From Litoditis marina (taxonomy: Eukaryota; Nematoda; Chromadorea; Rhabditida; Rhabditidae): 64,000 nt of DNA. Made by a program: the position numbers and the translations under genes. Numbering within the stretch: position 1 is the stretch's first letter; each line of letters opens with the position of its first letter. The notes under the pieces are model-generated. The model had not been told where the DNA came from. It worked only from the letters and a program-made list of their open reading frames with translations, and did no database searches. Location: positions 13,400,590-13,464,589 of the forward strand of contig OZ038437.1 in assembly GCA_964036275.1 (NCBI GenBank), given 5' to 3'. Below are positions 51,790 to 64,000 of this stretch, one piece after another.

Positions 51790-54780
51790 GTGAGTTTTGG
51801 AGAGTAATTATTATAATAATAAAGTTTGTTTGCATGGAATAATGAGAGAAGTTGAGGTTGAGAATCGTAATCGACTGTGTAGTTTGTAGTTGAGTACCCA
51901 GTTACGTTAGTGTTGGAATAAAGTAACCTGGTGCTGGTAAACTGGCTCGGAATGTGCCGTAGTTCATGAATTTCGACTGAAAAGTAACGGGAGCGAACTA
52001 CAAACACTAATAGGACCAAAGTACAAACACAGCGGGACAAGGCAAAATAGACCGTATAGATCGGCTTCAGAGAGATCAATCCCTATAATCTAGGAATGGG
52101 AGGGGTTTTCTCTCTCGAAAAGTACATCAAGCCGTAGACCCCTGAGCGTTTTAGAGTAATTTGGTATTCTTTCCCTGAATACGAATATTTGGCGCGTGCG
52201 GCGATCGTCATCATTTTTCGAGTAGTTTGCAGCTAAAAATATCCGAGAAAAAGGCTGAAATAGCCCGAAATAGGCCGTGTGAGTGGGTAGGAAGACGGGA
52301 ATAACTCGAGGAAAGTTGTGGGTTGAGTTGTGAGCAGAGAACACTCAGATAGACATCGGTATGGTGTGAATCTTTCCCGAAAAGGAAGCCGTATTTAGAT
52401 TGAGATACGTAAACCTTATAATTTTGCATTAGAAAGGCAAGCTTTCCTCATTTTAGCGAGAGGGGAGCCCGTTTTCAAATTTGTCCGACTATTTGAATAA
52501 CTGTACTGGAGTATGTGAAAGTTATGGGGGCTGTTTGGCTTAGAGCGGAGAACACTCAGAGTTGATTTGGGTACTGTGAAAATCAAAGTGTCGTTCACTG
52601 TACTACTTCAAGTACTAACCACATTGACTATCACACATACACACATACTCAGATTACACAGCTGTGATTATTTAAAGTATTATTCGATTTAAAGAATAGA
52701 AATCGCTTCATTTTGCGTCGAAAATAGACACATATTCAGTTTCCAGTATGGACTATATATACGAATTGCAACCCGATTTCTTCTTGTATTTTTCATCTTC
52801 TACAATGCTACTTTTGGTAACACTGTACATGTCCACGTAATAAAGTCCATGACTATGTTTGCAAAGTGCAAATGAGCACGAGTTCCGGTTCGATATCCCC
52901 ACGTGATTGTCGAAAACAATCCATAACAACTCCGCTCTCCGCAGGCCAAATGTCCTGGTGAACAATTATCAAAGCCACCGTGAAAGTCCACGTGAAGACG
53001 ACGATGACTATGATTATTCATTTGCAACTTGCAAATGGGCCCGAGTTCCTCTTCCAACTTCATTCGTTTCCCGTCTAACACTAGTCTCTCCTCGTGATTG
53101 GAGATGGCGTAAATTATTTAGTCGGCACTCGATCCCGAGCGTGTGAAACAGCCCCGCCGATTCATTAGGCGGTCATGATTAAGAGACGGCCCGAGAAAGA
53201 GAAGTTTTCCCCATACTTTTGGTGAATTCTAGATCAAACCGGGTTTTCGATGACATTTTCCCGGTTACTTTGGTGGGTAATAACTTAAATACTAAAAAAA
53301 GGTTAGGTTACCTTGAAATGCGATCAGATGAATCAGGTATTTCTTAATAGAATGCTGCAGAGCGAAAGTTTTCATCATATGATTAGGACAGGTTGGGTTG
53401 ATTTACCAGAAACGGCCTCATTTGAACTAAAAAAAGGTAGTTTTTTCTTGGAGATCAGAGAGATTCATGTTTTAGCTCTGTCCTGCATCTCGCGAAGAAA
53501 TGATATTTATGTTTGATCAAGTTGTGAAAAAACCTGGGTTCTAGTATTTTATCTGGTCACCGCACTCTGTTTTTAGCATAGAAATCATGCTGTGGTTGGC
53601 CAAGTGGCCTGCCGAGTACTTGAAGTAGATGTGGACGCGATTGGCTTAGAATGTGCGGGGCACACGTGCATAAAAAGGTCATAATGACGGTTATTTTGAC
53701 GATTGCCAGAGATAAAATAACAAAAAGCTGACCAATACCATAAATAACCACACTTTAACAATCCTGGCTGAATAGGCAGAGAAATTTGAGAAAACCTTCT
53801 TTTTTACGTTATTTGATTTTCATGGAAAACGAGTTCTCTTTCAACTGTGATAAATAACTAAATAACCGAATTTTGAGTGAGGTATAGAGAAAATGTGGTT
53901 CTAAATACTTTTCTGGTTACTTTTGTTCGAGCCACCCGCTGTTCTTTTCTGGATTGATCGATCAGTTTCGAGCCGTAAGCCGGGGTTCACACGCTCTTAA
54001 TCGCTTCCGCGTACTCTTTAGAGATATTCTTGGAATATGGAAATTAGACTGTTAAAACTAGACGCAAATGAAGTTATATAACTAGTTTGCACTTTTATTA
54101 ACCTATTTGTCACATGTTCCGCGTGATTGTGAACTTTATCAGCAGGATATAATCAATAAATAAGAAAGATGGTAGTTTTTTTGTCGAATGAATCCATTTA
54201 CTCTGAAAGCTTTACCATCTTTGTTGGTAACCACCTACTACTGCAATGTATGTAGCTTTAAGTATAATGCGTGATTTGTAAAATCTTCACATAAATAGCT
54301 GGTTTAAAATGAAACAAACACGACAAAATAGTTGGTGGTGCACATGAATCAATACATTTTCAATGAGAAGTTCAAATAAGCAATAGAATATACCCGTGAA
54401 CCCTATGTTATCTATTTACACTTAAACTTTCTAATTCTTAGTCAACGTTCATACACCAACATTGCTTACAACGGGGTAAAATTACCGGTAATCAAAAATG
54501 CCCGTGATAAGGTTAATTAAAAGATCTGTTCGAGAACGTTTGGTGCAACATAATTAGGAAGGCCGAATAATGTGATATAATATATCTATCGTCTCAAATG
54601 ATAGTAAAATAGGTTTGAGAAAGAATTTTTGTGAAATCGTGATGTAAGAAAGTTATTAGGCCCGGTTCATACCTTTTACGCCGGCGTTTTAGAGAAACTA
54701 AATCAGTACGCATCACTTATTTGGTTTTATATCGACGTAAAACATTCGCGTTAAAAGTATGTCCCGACCCTTAGACAAAA
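51790..54780. other. Region between the convergent PQ-loop and GPCR genes; missing PQ-loop exons not found
   Basis: I searched the plus strand for a second PQ-loop repeat and found none. Present are a MITE family E copy (about 52357-52514), an imperfect tandem duplication (about 52830-52880 against 52985-53050) and a GGTTAC patch (53240-53310). An ORF at 52907-53146 has no family resemblance; joined in phase to the last PQ-loop exon it stops after five codons. Confidence 0.5.
52357..52514. mobile_element. MITE family E copy, diverged
   Basis: Ends GGTATGGTGTGAATC and AACTGTACTGGAGTATG, with a TTTTGCAT block in the middle, follow the family pattern with many changes. Confidence 0.55.
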
Positions 54781-57700
54781 CTATAAATCTGTTTCGGACG
54801 TGTCGCAATAGACGCGTACGGAGCACGATGATTCCTCCAGCTCTGGCAGGGAGTTTGACCTCTGGCGATGTTGCGAGGCGGTCGAGAGAGAGCCGTTGCT
54901 CAGACGCTCGTGCTCGGCGATAGGTCGCAGAGAAGGGACCTGTAAGGTACGACAAATCGATAAACCTGACACAACTGGTAAATCAACAGTTGGTCAACTC
55001 AACGTGCGATTGATCGTAAAGAGGGGATCTTCATTGTTAAAATTATCGATGAAAAAAAGTTCCTCCAAAATGTGTTGATGGAAAAGCGTGGTTTTTGATG
55101 AAGATACAAATCTAACAACTAACAACTGAAGAGTTCGCTAACCAAACAAAAATCTCGAACATTTGGGTAAAAATAAATTAGAATTTCATAATTTGAATAT
55201 TTAAATTATCACAAAAACAACAGAACTAACCTCGGAAACGCGTCGCGACGACTCGTTGTAGGTGGTGAAGCCGTTTGTCTCAGTGAATTCGTGTACAGCC
55301 TCGTCATCTTCTTCGATAATGATAGGCTGTTGCATCTCGAGTTTCTGGAACTTTAATCATGATCACCCATAATAATAATCGAGTAAAATTGTTCTATTAG
55401 CCATAAAACTCAAACATATCATTTTTTCTAGACAATATAGGGACATTCTGCCTATAATCGATGCAAAATCAGCCAAATTATCACCTAATAACTCAACCTC
55501 ACTTGTAGGCAACTTGACGATGATTTTGAAAATACACTGAAATGAAAGCAAGATTTGTTACCTTCTCGGGAATTGCGAAGACAGCCGGCTCTGTCTGCCT
55601 CCTTTTCGTTGAGTATTTGGTGGTAATTACACCACTCTTATTCGTACCCATCTCCACCGATCGTTGTTGTTGTTGCTTGGCGTTTTTGTTGCGCAGTCTG
55701 GAATGGGTGAGATTGGTTCGATTCTCTGATTTGGTTGTAATTTCGCCCGCTTGGTGATATGTGAAGTGAAAAATCAGCAGAGAAATAGACTTAGACTCAA
55801 GTTTTGAGGGATCTGTTTATTTCCTTTCATATCACGATAGCGTTCTCTTCTCGATTTGAGGTCATTTTCAATGAATTATAATAATGATCGAATAATGATC
55901 TACCTGTTCCCATGTCGTGACATCCGTTGCATAATGCGTTCGGGTGGTGCCCCGATGATGCAGGGTAGTAACCGGTGGAAAAACTGCCAGACGGGAACTG
56001 CAGTTCGCAGTGCGGAACGTTTGAACTCCTTCACGGTGAAAGAGTAGATTATGGGATTCAGCATGGAGTTGCAGTAACCTGGAACGAAGATAATTCTGTG
56101 AATTCATGGATTTACATGATGTGTGAGCATGTCGTTTGTCTTTTTAATTTGAATTCCGTTCGGAGTAATGATAAACCGTCTGCTGGACTGTCAGCTCTCA
56201 GCTACTGTAACTCAATAACCAAATTTGCTGAACTCCGTTTTAGGTCAATAGAGTACGGGAAATCAGGTATTTTGTATAGTTGTTCTGCTCGAACACCCTG
56301 GTTTGTTGATCAGGGGTTCAGTTCCTCCTAGTACGTAATAAGTAACACAAGATATTTTGGCTAGTTACTCTGATCAGATTGCTCGAAACCCCCGGTTCGT
56401 TGTACCCACCTAGCCAACTTGCGATGTCGATAGCAATGGGTGAGATGCATCCCTCGCACTTGTAATCTGAAATGCACGGCTGGAGAGAGAGATGTGAATG
56501 AAAAGAAGAAGAAGAAAAGATCAATAGGTGCTGAGATTCCCGCGCCGCGTGGTCGCCTCACCTAATCACATAATAGGACGACTTCAACAATTTGTGCCGC
56601 CCGAAAAGGGCGAAGATTTGGGTTCACCCAGCAGTAGGTGTGACTATCCTACGGAACGGAAGCTGTTTTTCGATTCGATTGCGTGATGCGTGAAACCTTG
56701 CGTTTTGGCATCGAAAGCAGTAGACTATTCTACAGAAAAGAACCTGTGCTCTAATTGAACGACGTGAAACTTGATGATTTTTCATCAAAATAGGCTAGTT
56801 TTAGTGAGAAAGGAGCCCCTTTATACAAGTTTTCTGGTTGTTCCGACAACTATGGAGTGTGGTGCGAGGATTTATGTTCGCCGATTTGGATTTGGGGATG
56901 AGAGACTACGCAGGCGCGTGGAGCATGATGATGTGTTTTTCGTGCAGTTGCTCGTGGGAACAACTGGGATTACTCAATAACGCTGGTCGTATTGATCATA
57001 AGATGTTGTACTAGAAATGAAGTTTGCGCGTGGAATGGGAATATGGGAAATGCTAGTTTTTCATTACAATTCCCATGTAAAAACGTGAGGTTATCATTAA
57101 TGAACAGTGTTATCATTACACTTTCCTGATTTGTGACGAATTCAGCACGTTTTTTGTAACTACATTTGATTAGCAGTGTAAACATGCGCATGGCTTGACA
57201 TCTGGCATTAGTTGGTAGGAAAAGAATAGACATAACCTACTTGTCAAGTATAGACTGAAGAAGGGAAGCCAGCAGAACAGAAAAGAACACGAGACAACCC
57301 CGAGCGTCTTGGCGATGCGTTCGTGCGTGCGCAATACACGACGTTGGTGTTCGACCATGCCGTTCGTTTTTCCGAAATGAACTCGTAGTGTGGTCTGTAA
57401 TAGAAAAAGTCGATTATTTTTGCGGTAACAATAACAGTACACCTCTTTTTAAACTTCTTTTCCCGCCTTTTCCCAGACTTCAGGAGAAAACATTTGGAAA
57501 AGGCATAACATTTTGTTGTTCGAGATGTTGAGTAATAGTTAAGGTCAAAAATAAGTACATATTTGATTGAAGTTGTAGTTTCACAGTCACACTGACCTGT
57601 TGACTTATAGTATTGGTGAGGAAGTTCATGTTCTGTCCCATGATCATCAGAAAACCGCGATCCAACGCCTTTTGACGATCCCTGGCCAATCGATAAATTC

Positions 57701-60700
57701 GCCAATAAAGTGTGAGAGTGACGGAGGCCGGCAGAAAGAAGGCGAACACGACGCTGTGCGCCAGATAGCGAATTTCGTTGCCGGCGAAGCAGATTGACTG
57801 AAATGAACGAATTTGTAGTTTGTAGTATCAAAAACTATGCCTAGATGGGAAATAAATGTTTAGGATTTCCCTGTTGTACGGAAGCCTAGAAGCTGGCTTC
57901 GGTCTTATTCGGAAAAGTGACATGGACATATAGTTGATTTTGATATTTATCCAATATTGCATTTCCCCCTTTTCAACTAATCGAAAAAAGATTGTATCAG
58001 AATGCTGTTGGGTTAGCTAGAAATAGTTATAAAAATTTTGGTTGCTAAAGGTTGTTGTGAAGTGTGACTTGACTAACGTTATCGTAGCACTCCGGCTGAT
58101 CCCATCGCACGGTTGTCAACAGAATCGCGGACGAGAATATCCAAATAATGACCATTGCACTGATAACTTTGCGTTTTGTGATCAACGATTTGTAGCGCAA
58201 CGGCCTGGTGACAGCCATATATCGGTCCACGGAGATGACGCAAATCGTCACCTGAAATTATTAATAAGTTGCCACGTCGTGGTGCAAGCTAGATGAGCTT
58301 GGATTGGGTCATGTGACCTATTGTTAAGGTTGGTTAGGGAAGTCTGATCTTTGTTCGTGTGTGGGTTTATTAGAATCGTCCCTTTGCGGTTAGGAAATTA
58401 CGGGTGGGACATTGGTTTGACTCACAATATCAATTCTCATATTTGATTATCTATTCTGAGAAAGCTGACTGGAACGTGTATATTTTGACGCTAGTTTTTA
58501 TGCTACGTAAGAAAGGAGGTCTTTCTTTTCTCGGTCATTGTTGCAACGCAACCGACATGCATGCCTAATTGGCAATGGCACATGATGGGTTTATGAGTGA
58601 AGAACAATTCACTCTCGAACTATACGTAATAACTCCCACACTAAACATCACCTAAACACTAATTTGCTAGGTTAATTGCATACCTCGTGCACTTTATTGT
58701 GGTTTTTAATTGCAGTTTTTCACATTGAACTCTGAAAGTTTCTAAACTGTAATTAGCTTTGTTAATTACATACCGCGTGGTTTTATTGCAATTTTTTCCC
58801 ATTGAACTCTGAAAGTTTGCTCGGTTCATCAAGCGAAAGTTGCAAATCTTTCGTTACGTCGTTGCAAAACGTCGTGAGGATATCGAATTGGTGGCGCACA
58901 TTATTTTGGCGAACTCGTCAAGTTCGATTTACGCGCGAACGATGCAATCTAATTCGTGGCCATGAAAGGGGGAGCATCTCGGAGGTGTGAGCCTTTTCGA
59001 GGGCATTCTCCCGGCCTATTGTGTGGCGGCGGCCACAAAAGCTCATGGCGCATGCCGACTTGAGAGAAAATGAGCAAAAAAGAGATACTTGGATGAACTC
59101 CAGATGTAGATCAATGAAGGACACTTGGTAGAAATCTAATGGCAGATCAAAAAGACTATAGCACAAACTATGAAAGTAGAACAAATGTAGAACGTTGGGT
59201 ATGGTAATGATTTTCACGCGTTTTTTATATTAACAATAGCAAGTTTGAAACATTTAAATACAACCTTGACTCACCACAGAACACGTGCAAAATGTGACAT
59301 CCGCAGCGATCCAGAGGCGACATAAAAATCGACCGAAAATCCATTTTCGGTAAGTGAGATGAAATGCGCCCAGAGGCAATACGATGATGCCGACCAAAAA
59401 ATCAGTGAGACCCAGGTTCCAGACGAGCAAAGTGGTATTGGTTCGGCCAACTCGAGCCTGAACGAGAATACGTAACGAGATATAATGAGATTGCTCATCT
59501 AGACACGTCTCGTGCCGTACGGCAGCGAAAAACCTTGGCAATCAGGCAGGGATTGTTTGCCATTCTGCAACCTTTCACTATACTTTTTGTGATGAAGGGT
59601 GCTGCTCACGTGAAAGAGAGCACTATTCTACGAAAGGACTTGTTAGTTTGATGAATCTGCACGGAAATGAGCCGAAGATTATCAGAATAAGTCAGATTGA
59701 TGAACTTTTCTGGCATTTTTATTGAGGGCACCAAAACTGATACCTTGAAGAAGAGTACCAGCAGGTTACCGAACACGGTTAGAAGAATAATAATCACTGC
59801 GGGAATTGAGAATATAGCCCAGAGAGGGCCAGGTAACCGATCTCCTTGCGGTGCGTACTGGGCGAGCAGACGTAACTGCAAGTAAATCAATATTAGTTGA
59901 CATTGGATTGTCACAGAAAACGTTGCAATGTGATTTCTGAGGTGTAAAACATGCTCACGTGACTTTGATTTTGGCTTTTCATATACACGAATCATCGAAA
60001 AGGCTTATTTTCATGAAATTTCACCCAAGTTCCGCGTGATCATTCCTCGAAGAAATACGCCTAAGTGTTGTTTGGAACCGAACGTAAACTGGAGATGTTT
60101 TGTGACTCGCTCATATCGTATGAGGTGACAGAGCTCATTGTCAACGCGCTAATTGTTTACGGCTGTCAGAAATATTTCACTTCGGTGAGAGAACGGAGCT
60201 GAATTGGATCAGCGAACAATGAGAAGATGTTTGTTGCCACATATTTGTCGTGACAAATTCTTGTTTTGAACGAATTTGGCGTATCGAGGTAATTCGATAG
60301 ATACCAGTGAAAGAGGAAGACAACTAGGCTGCATTTTTCTTCAGAATTTTCAAAATTAGAAGGGGATTGAATGAGTTAACGTCGCAAATTTGATGGTTGT
60401 TAGCTACATAAACCCCCTAAGTTCCATCTGTATGACTTGTGACCGCATGCTTTTTGTAGTTTTTGCAGTCTTTAAGCTACAAATTAATATATGTGCGTGC
60501 TAATTCGGTTGGAAATACGCGATTGGGTGAAAAGTAGAGATTTATCTTCCTGATTGTAACCTATCAATCAAAAACTCGAAGATCGCGAGTGATTTGACAC
60601 TTTTTCGACGGCTGGCGATTGCGGTTGACGCGCGTGTGATGCTCACCTGTTCCTTACAATTATCCGTTATATTGCCCTGATTCGGGTCGAAAGATTGGTG

Positions 60701-60777
60701 AGATAACACCATGGCGCAGGTGCTTTCGTCCTGGCCGGTGGCTTTCTTGGTAGAGAAGCGATAGTTATAGCGGGAAG
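54781..60777 (-). CDS. Biogenic-amine-type GPCR (rhodopsin class), 11 coding exons, 516 aa
   Basis: Exons in transcript order: 60647-60777 (ATG at 60712), 59744-59875, 59275-59457, 58078-58251, 57597-57797, 57241-57394, 56410-56466, 55904-56078, 55562-55697, 55231-55344, 54781-54939. Coding sum from the ATG is 1551 nt and all phases close. Seven helices are visible: GNLLV in TM1, LGLTDFLVG in TM2 (D2.50), a TM3 amine-binding Asp at 119 (AADVTFC), DRY 136-138, W164 in TM4, FFLP in TM5 (P208), FCWLPFF 292-298 in TM6, WLGYCNS and NPIIY 330-334 in TM7. An N-linked site (NIT) lies in the short N-terminus, and Cys residues in TM3 (LCRLW) and loop 2 can pair. TM5 has Ser then Ala at the two key positions, as in 5-HT1-like receptors. 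The tail is about 180 residues, Gln-rich then Glu/Ser-rich, and ends ETDL. Serotonin, octopamine or tyramine are all possible ligands; SER-5 or SER-3 relatives are only a guess. The 5' UTR begins at CTTTCAG, 60777. Confidence 0.93.
56640..56863. mobile_element. MITE family E copy inside GPCR intron
   Basis: GTGTGACTATCCTAC and TTTTTCATCAAAATAGGC with a CCGACAACTATGGAGTGTG end follow the family. The central part is duplicated, making it longer than the typical 170 bp. Confidence 0.55.
58650..58818. repeat. Tandem duplication of about 85-90 bp in GPCR intron 3
   Basis: Two copies share GGTTAATTGCATACCTCGTG or its variant, a TTTATTG block, and ATTGAACTCTGAAAGTTT. Confidence 0.65.
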
Positions 60778-63463
60778 CTGAAAGGGGAGATACAAAAAAC
60801 CCAAAAATAGGCTGGAAGGGGAGATAAATGAGTGAAAACGTGAGGGATAAGCGAAAAACAGGCTGGTGGGAGCGAGAAATGAGTTGAAACATGGATAAAA
60901 AGCATACATAAAGCTAGCGGAACAGCTTAGTGACAACCGAATGTGACTGAAAGTTATGTATCGTTATCGTTCGAACTACTTGTGTGAATCTCTCTTTTCT
61001 TATAGAGTAACAATAGATATGAAAATATATAAATAATATTCGAGAATACTAATGACAAATAATCTAAGTATTCTTTTCTGGTGAGTTGACAAAGAGTCTA
61101 GATAGCATGTTTATAAGCGATTAGCTGATAATGAGTTAGTGGAACTGTGAGAGTGAGAGGAAAAACCGAATGAGAAGTGGGAACATTGGTCGAATGAAGC
61201 CCTATCTATCGAATATGTGAATTGTGCTTTCCTTACAGTTACTAACCCACTATAGGAATGTTGTAACAGATGAATACAATTACTCCGAGATCACACTGCA
61301 AAATTGGAATGTACAGCATGTATGTGTCTCTCTGTGCTTCAAATAGCCTTACTAACACAGGTACTTCAGAAAACTACACAGAAAAATTGGAATGCACAGT
61401 AGGAATATGTGTGTCTCCGTGGGCGACGACTATATAGACAATATATTTCACAGTTAGAATAAGTATAATTGTCGGTTGGCGTGTGTCCCGCGACACCTCA
61501 GCTTTATCATCCAATAGAGATGTCTCTCGTTATGAGATGGCAGGAGCACTGATGATTCGAAAAAAGGGGCGGAGTCGCGAGTAGAGACGCGTGCATCATA
61601 TACGAATAGGTTAACTAGGGGGGGGGGGACTTTTTTGGTTGGTTATACTATCAAGAGTTAGTAATCAGGGATATCATTCTTTGTACTTTTGCGTTTTGTA
61701 GTGGCGACCTTGCTCAGTATACCCCTGAGTATGATGTTTCTAGTGTTATTGTTCAGCAGCGATACTTAAATTCTATTGTGGAGTTTCGCATGATTGTATG
61801 AGTTGGATGAAATAGCCTAGCTTCGTTCAAGTAAAAGCGCTTCTCCCTCGGTGGTACACAGCTACACAGACACACTTGGAGACTATCTTGTTCTGAACGT
61901 GATCAATAGGGAAACGCTCTTGAAGAAAAACCCCTCCGAGAAATAGACATCTCTTGCGAATGTGAACTTGTGTGCTGAAAGTGCGCGTGACTGCGGTGTG
62001 GCGGCGCACTCTTTTGAGAGGGCAGAAGGGCAGTGCCAATTGAATTGGGCGCCGGTTAGATTAAGCAGAAGACGAAGTAGAAGAAGAAAACGAGCGGATC
62101 TCGCCAGATCAAGCATGAAATGGCCTTTACTCTGGCGAGGAGGAACAATGAAAGCGGAGCAAGGAAGGTGCTCTTTTCGCTAATCAAATGAAGAATCTCT
62201 TCAGTGCAGGGGAAGTTCGGGGAAGATATGAGAACGATCAGAGGAGGTGTCACCAAGTTTTCTCTATGAAAATCTTGTTGGAAAACTAGTTTGAAAATAA
62301 TATGGCGAAATTGGAAATCATATCATATCTGTAGATACCAGTTCGCAGTTCGAGAAGTCGAATGAAACTATTGAACATATGGAGCGAGGTATGAGGAGGG
62401 TCGGGTCACCAAGTATATTGTTGGTTACATTGTTTAAACCGCGCACGAAGTGGTAAGATGTTTTATTGAAAGTGGCGGATGCAAGTAGTAACTAGTAAAC
62501 AGAAGTCATGCCTGTGAGAGACGTATGATTTACCAACAAAAGAGCACCACTTCTCCACAGATTTGCTTGATTGCTAATTCATGATAATTCAAGTGTTGTT
62601 GCTTTCGAGTCAGCGGAATTCGATCAACTCTTGATTTTCTTTTTTGAGGAAATTGAAGGGAGAAAGACACGCTCTATTCTCCTCTTTCTCCCTCTCTTTC
62701 TTTTCCGCTCTTTCTTGCTCTGAGTCAGCGGAATTTTGTCACCTCTCGAGAACCAGAACACATTGCCGCCAGTCACACATATGCTGGGCTGCCGGCGGTT
62801 TATTGTGTTACTTTGTGTGAAGATTGAGGAATAAATGGTGGTTGGCGAAAGGCGGGTGGCGCCGCCAATTGTGGAACTTTTTCCCTCCGGTTTATGTATG
62901 CGTGAGACTATGGAATCGATCAGGTGTGAGGCGATGGAACATGATAGTGCAAGTCATATGGAACAGAGAGTTTCAATTGGATATCCAATAACCCTAACTA
63001 CGAGCGGGTGTAACTGACAATGATCAGAGAGGTCAAAAGTTAATAGGAGAAGATGTTAGGCTGGAGGAATAGTGCAACACCAAATCATGTGAAAAAAGAG
63101 TTACAATTGGGTATTAAATAGTGCGCGTGAACCTATCAACAATCGTAGGGGTCAAAAGTTCATGGAAGATCATGAATATTATACTGGCATTGCAGTTGTT
63201 GGAGGTGCTTGACGCGAACATGCCGAGTCATGTGAGGGAATTCGTTCATAAACTCATCGGTTTTTGAAAAAACCAAAGCGTGAATTCACAGTGAATCCAA
63301 GTAACTAGAAGAACCACTATAATGGATTAAAAATAGATGCTGTGCCGGGTAGTGAAAGAGAGATAGAGCTATCGGCGGCAAGTAACCTGTTAATCAGCAC
63401 GTATCTCAAGCATAGCAGGAGAACGTGGGAACAGAACATGAGCTGCTCATGTTCTCACGTTTC

Positions 63464-63497
<34 letters not shown>

Positions 63498-64000
63498 CCT
63501 CACTCACTCTCCCTCTCTCTCCCTCTCTCGTTTGTTTGGTTTGATGTACTTGCAGGTGAAGCGAGTTGTCAATTGACCCTAATTGCATACAATCTCGACT
63601 TTGAGAACAAATAACAACTGTTTCGCTCATGCAAAGAAGAGCACGTAATGAAGGTGCTGAACTTGAAGTGTGAGATACGGACAACGTGTGAAAGGTGTTG
63701 TTGTTAAAGGAGAAGGGGGAAGTGTTTACGAGACATTCTCAAGGGGGTGTTCCGGGATGAGTACGCGGGTTCCGCATAGAGGATGAGCCCCCTATTTTGA
63801 GTTCGGAAGTGTGAATCGCAAACAGAAACTTGTTCAAAACAAAAACTCTTAACAAAGAATTCCACATCGAAGATATATATCATTAGTTCCACACACGTTA
63901 TGGAGGAAAGAACTCCGTTCTTCAATATATTAGTGTGTGAGATATCCTACATCTTGCTACCAGGCTACCTATCATCCATCTATATTCCATCGTACAATGG
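60778..64000. other. Upstream region of the GPCR gene, no supported gene
   Basis: Should contain the receptor promoter, but I cannot point to a defined motif. Diverged tandem duplications are visible (61270-61330 against 61370-61430; 62925-63050 against 63065-63160). A (CT)n tract lies at 63460-63530 and a G13 run near 61618-61630. A minus-strand ORF at 61883-62116 starts with a hydrophobic run but has no splice or homology support. Confidence 0.5.
63460..63530. repeat. (CT)n microsatellite
   Basis: About 70 bp of CTCTCT with CCT interruptions. Confidence 0.9.

Noticed and set aside
52907..53146. ORF with an acidic run as the missing PQ-loop loop exon
   Set aside because: The phase needed to continue from 51789 hits a stop after five codons, and no second PQ repeat follows.
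61883..62116. Minus-strand ORF with a hydrophobic start (possible secreted protein)
   Set aside because: The hydrophobic run is short and Leu/Arg-mixed, and no splice partners or family features are seen.

Overview
The window is eukaryotic and AT-rich. Genes are split into many short exons with GT-AG introns, and acceptors are short T-rich tracts ending in CAG, TAG or AAG. Intergenic DNA is crowded with small inverted-repeat elements. Protein content (a nematode-style MSP-like gene, and an ngp-1 next to a nepr-1 as I recall for C. elegans cosmid T19A6) points to a rhabditid nematode. The introns are longer and more numerous than is typical of C. elegans. No bacterial features are present. The six-frame ORFs are mostly noise. 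I rebuilt the genes by hand from splice sites, and in five of six models every exon phase closes exactly.

Layout: 1-6990 holds no gene I can support, only foldback and TIR elements. 6998-10505 (+) is a 7-exon gene for a 208-residue MSP-like protein. 10506-12840 is repeat-rich and carries decayed copies of exons from both neighbours. 12841-16608 (-) is a 4-exon gene for a 216-residue secreted protein with two six-cysteine modules. 16609-19211 is repeats. 19212-34048 (+) is an 18-exon NGP-1/GNL2 (NOG2) nucleolar GTPase of 659 residues. Its 6.9 kb intron 9 encloses a complete antisense gene (23937-28180, -, 12 exons, 483 residues, N-terminal MADF domain). 35834-44623 (+) is a 6-exon NEPR-1/CNEP1R1 homologue of 131 residues. 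46212-51789 (+) holds 5' UTR exons and the first three coding exons of a SLC66A2/PQLC1-type PQ-loop protein, whose second half I could not find. 54781-60777 (-) is an 11-exon biogenic-amine-type GPCR of 516 residues ending in a class I PDZ-ligand-like tail. 60778-64000 is its upstream region and contains no supported gene.

How they fit together: NGP-1 acts in 60S ribosome maturation, NEPR-1 with the CNEP-1 phosphatase in lipin/ER-membrane control, and the PQ-loop protein is a putative membrane lipid or solute protein. These three run head-to-tail on the + strand, each with an acceptor-like site just upstream of its start that could serve trans-splicing. The MSP-like gene and the Cys-rich secreted gene face each other and are surrounded by fragments of their own exons, a sign of recent local duplication and decay. 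The rest is mainly non-autonomous DNA elements, including a repeat family of about 190 bp with an embedded tRNA-like segment.
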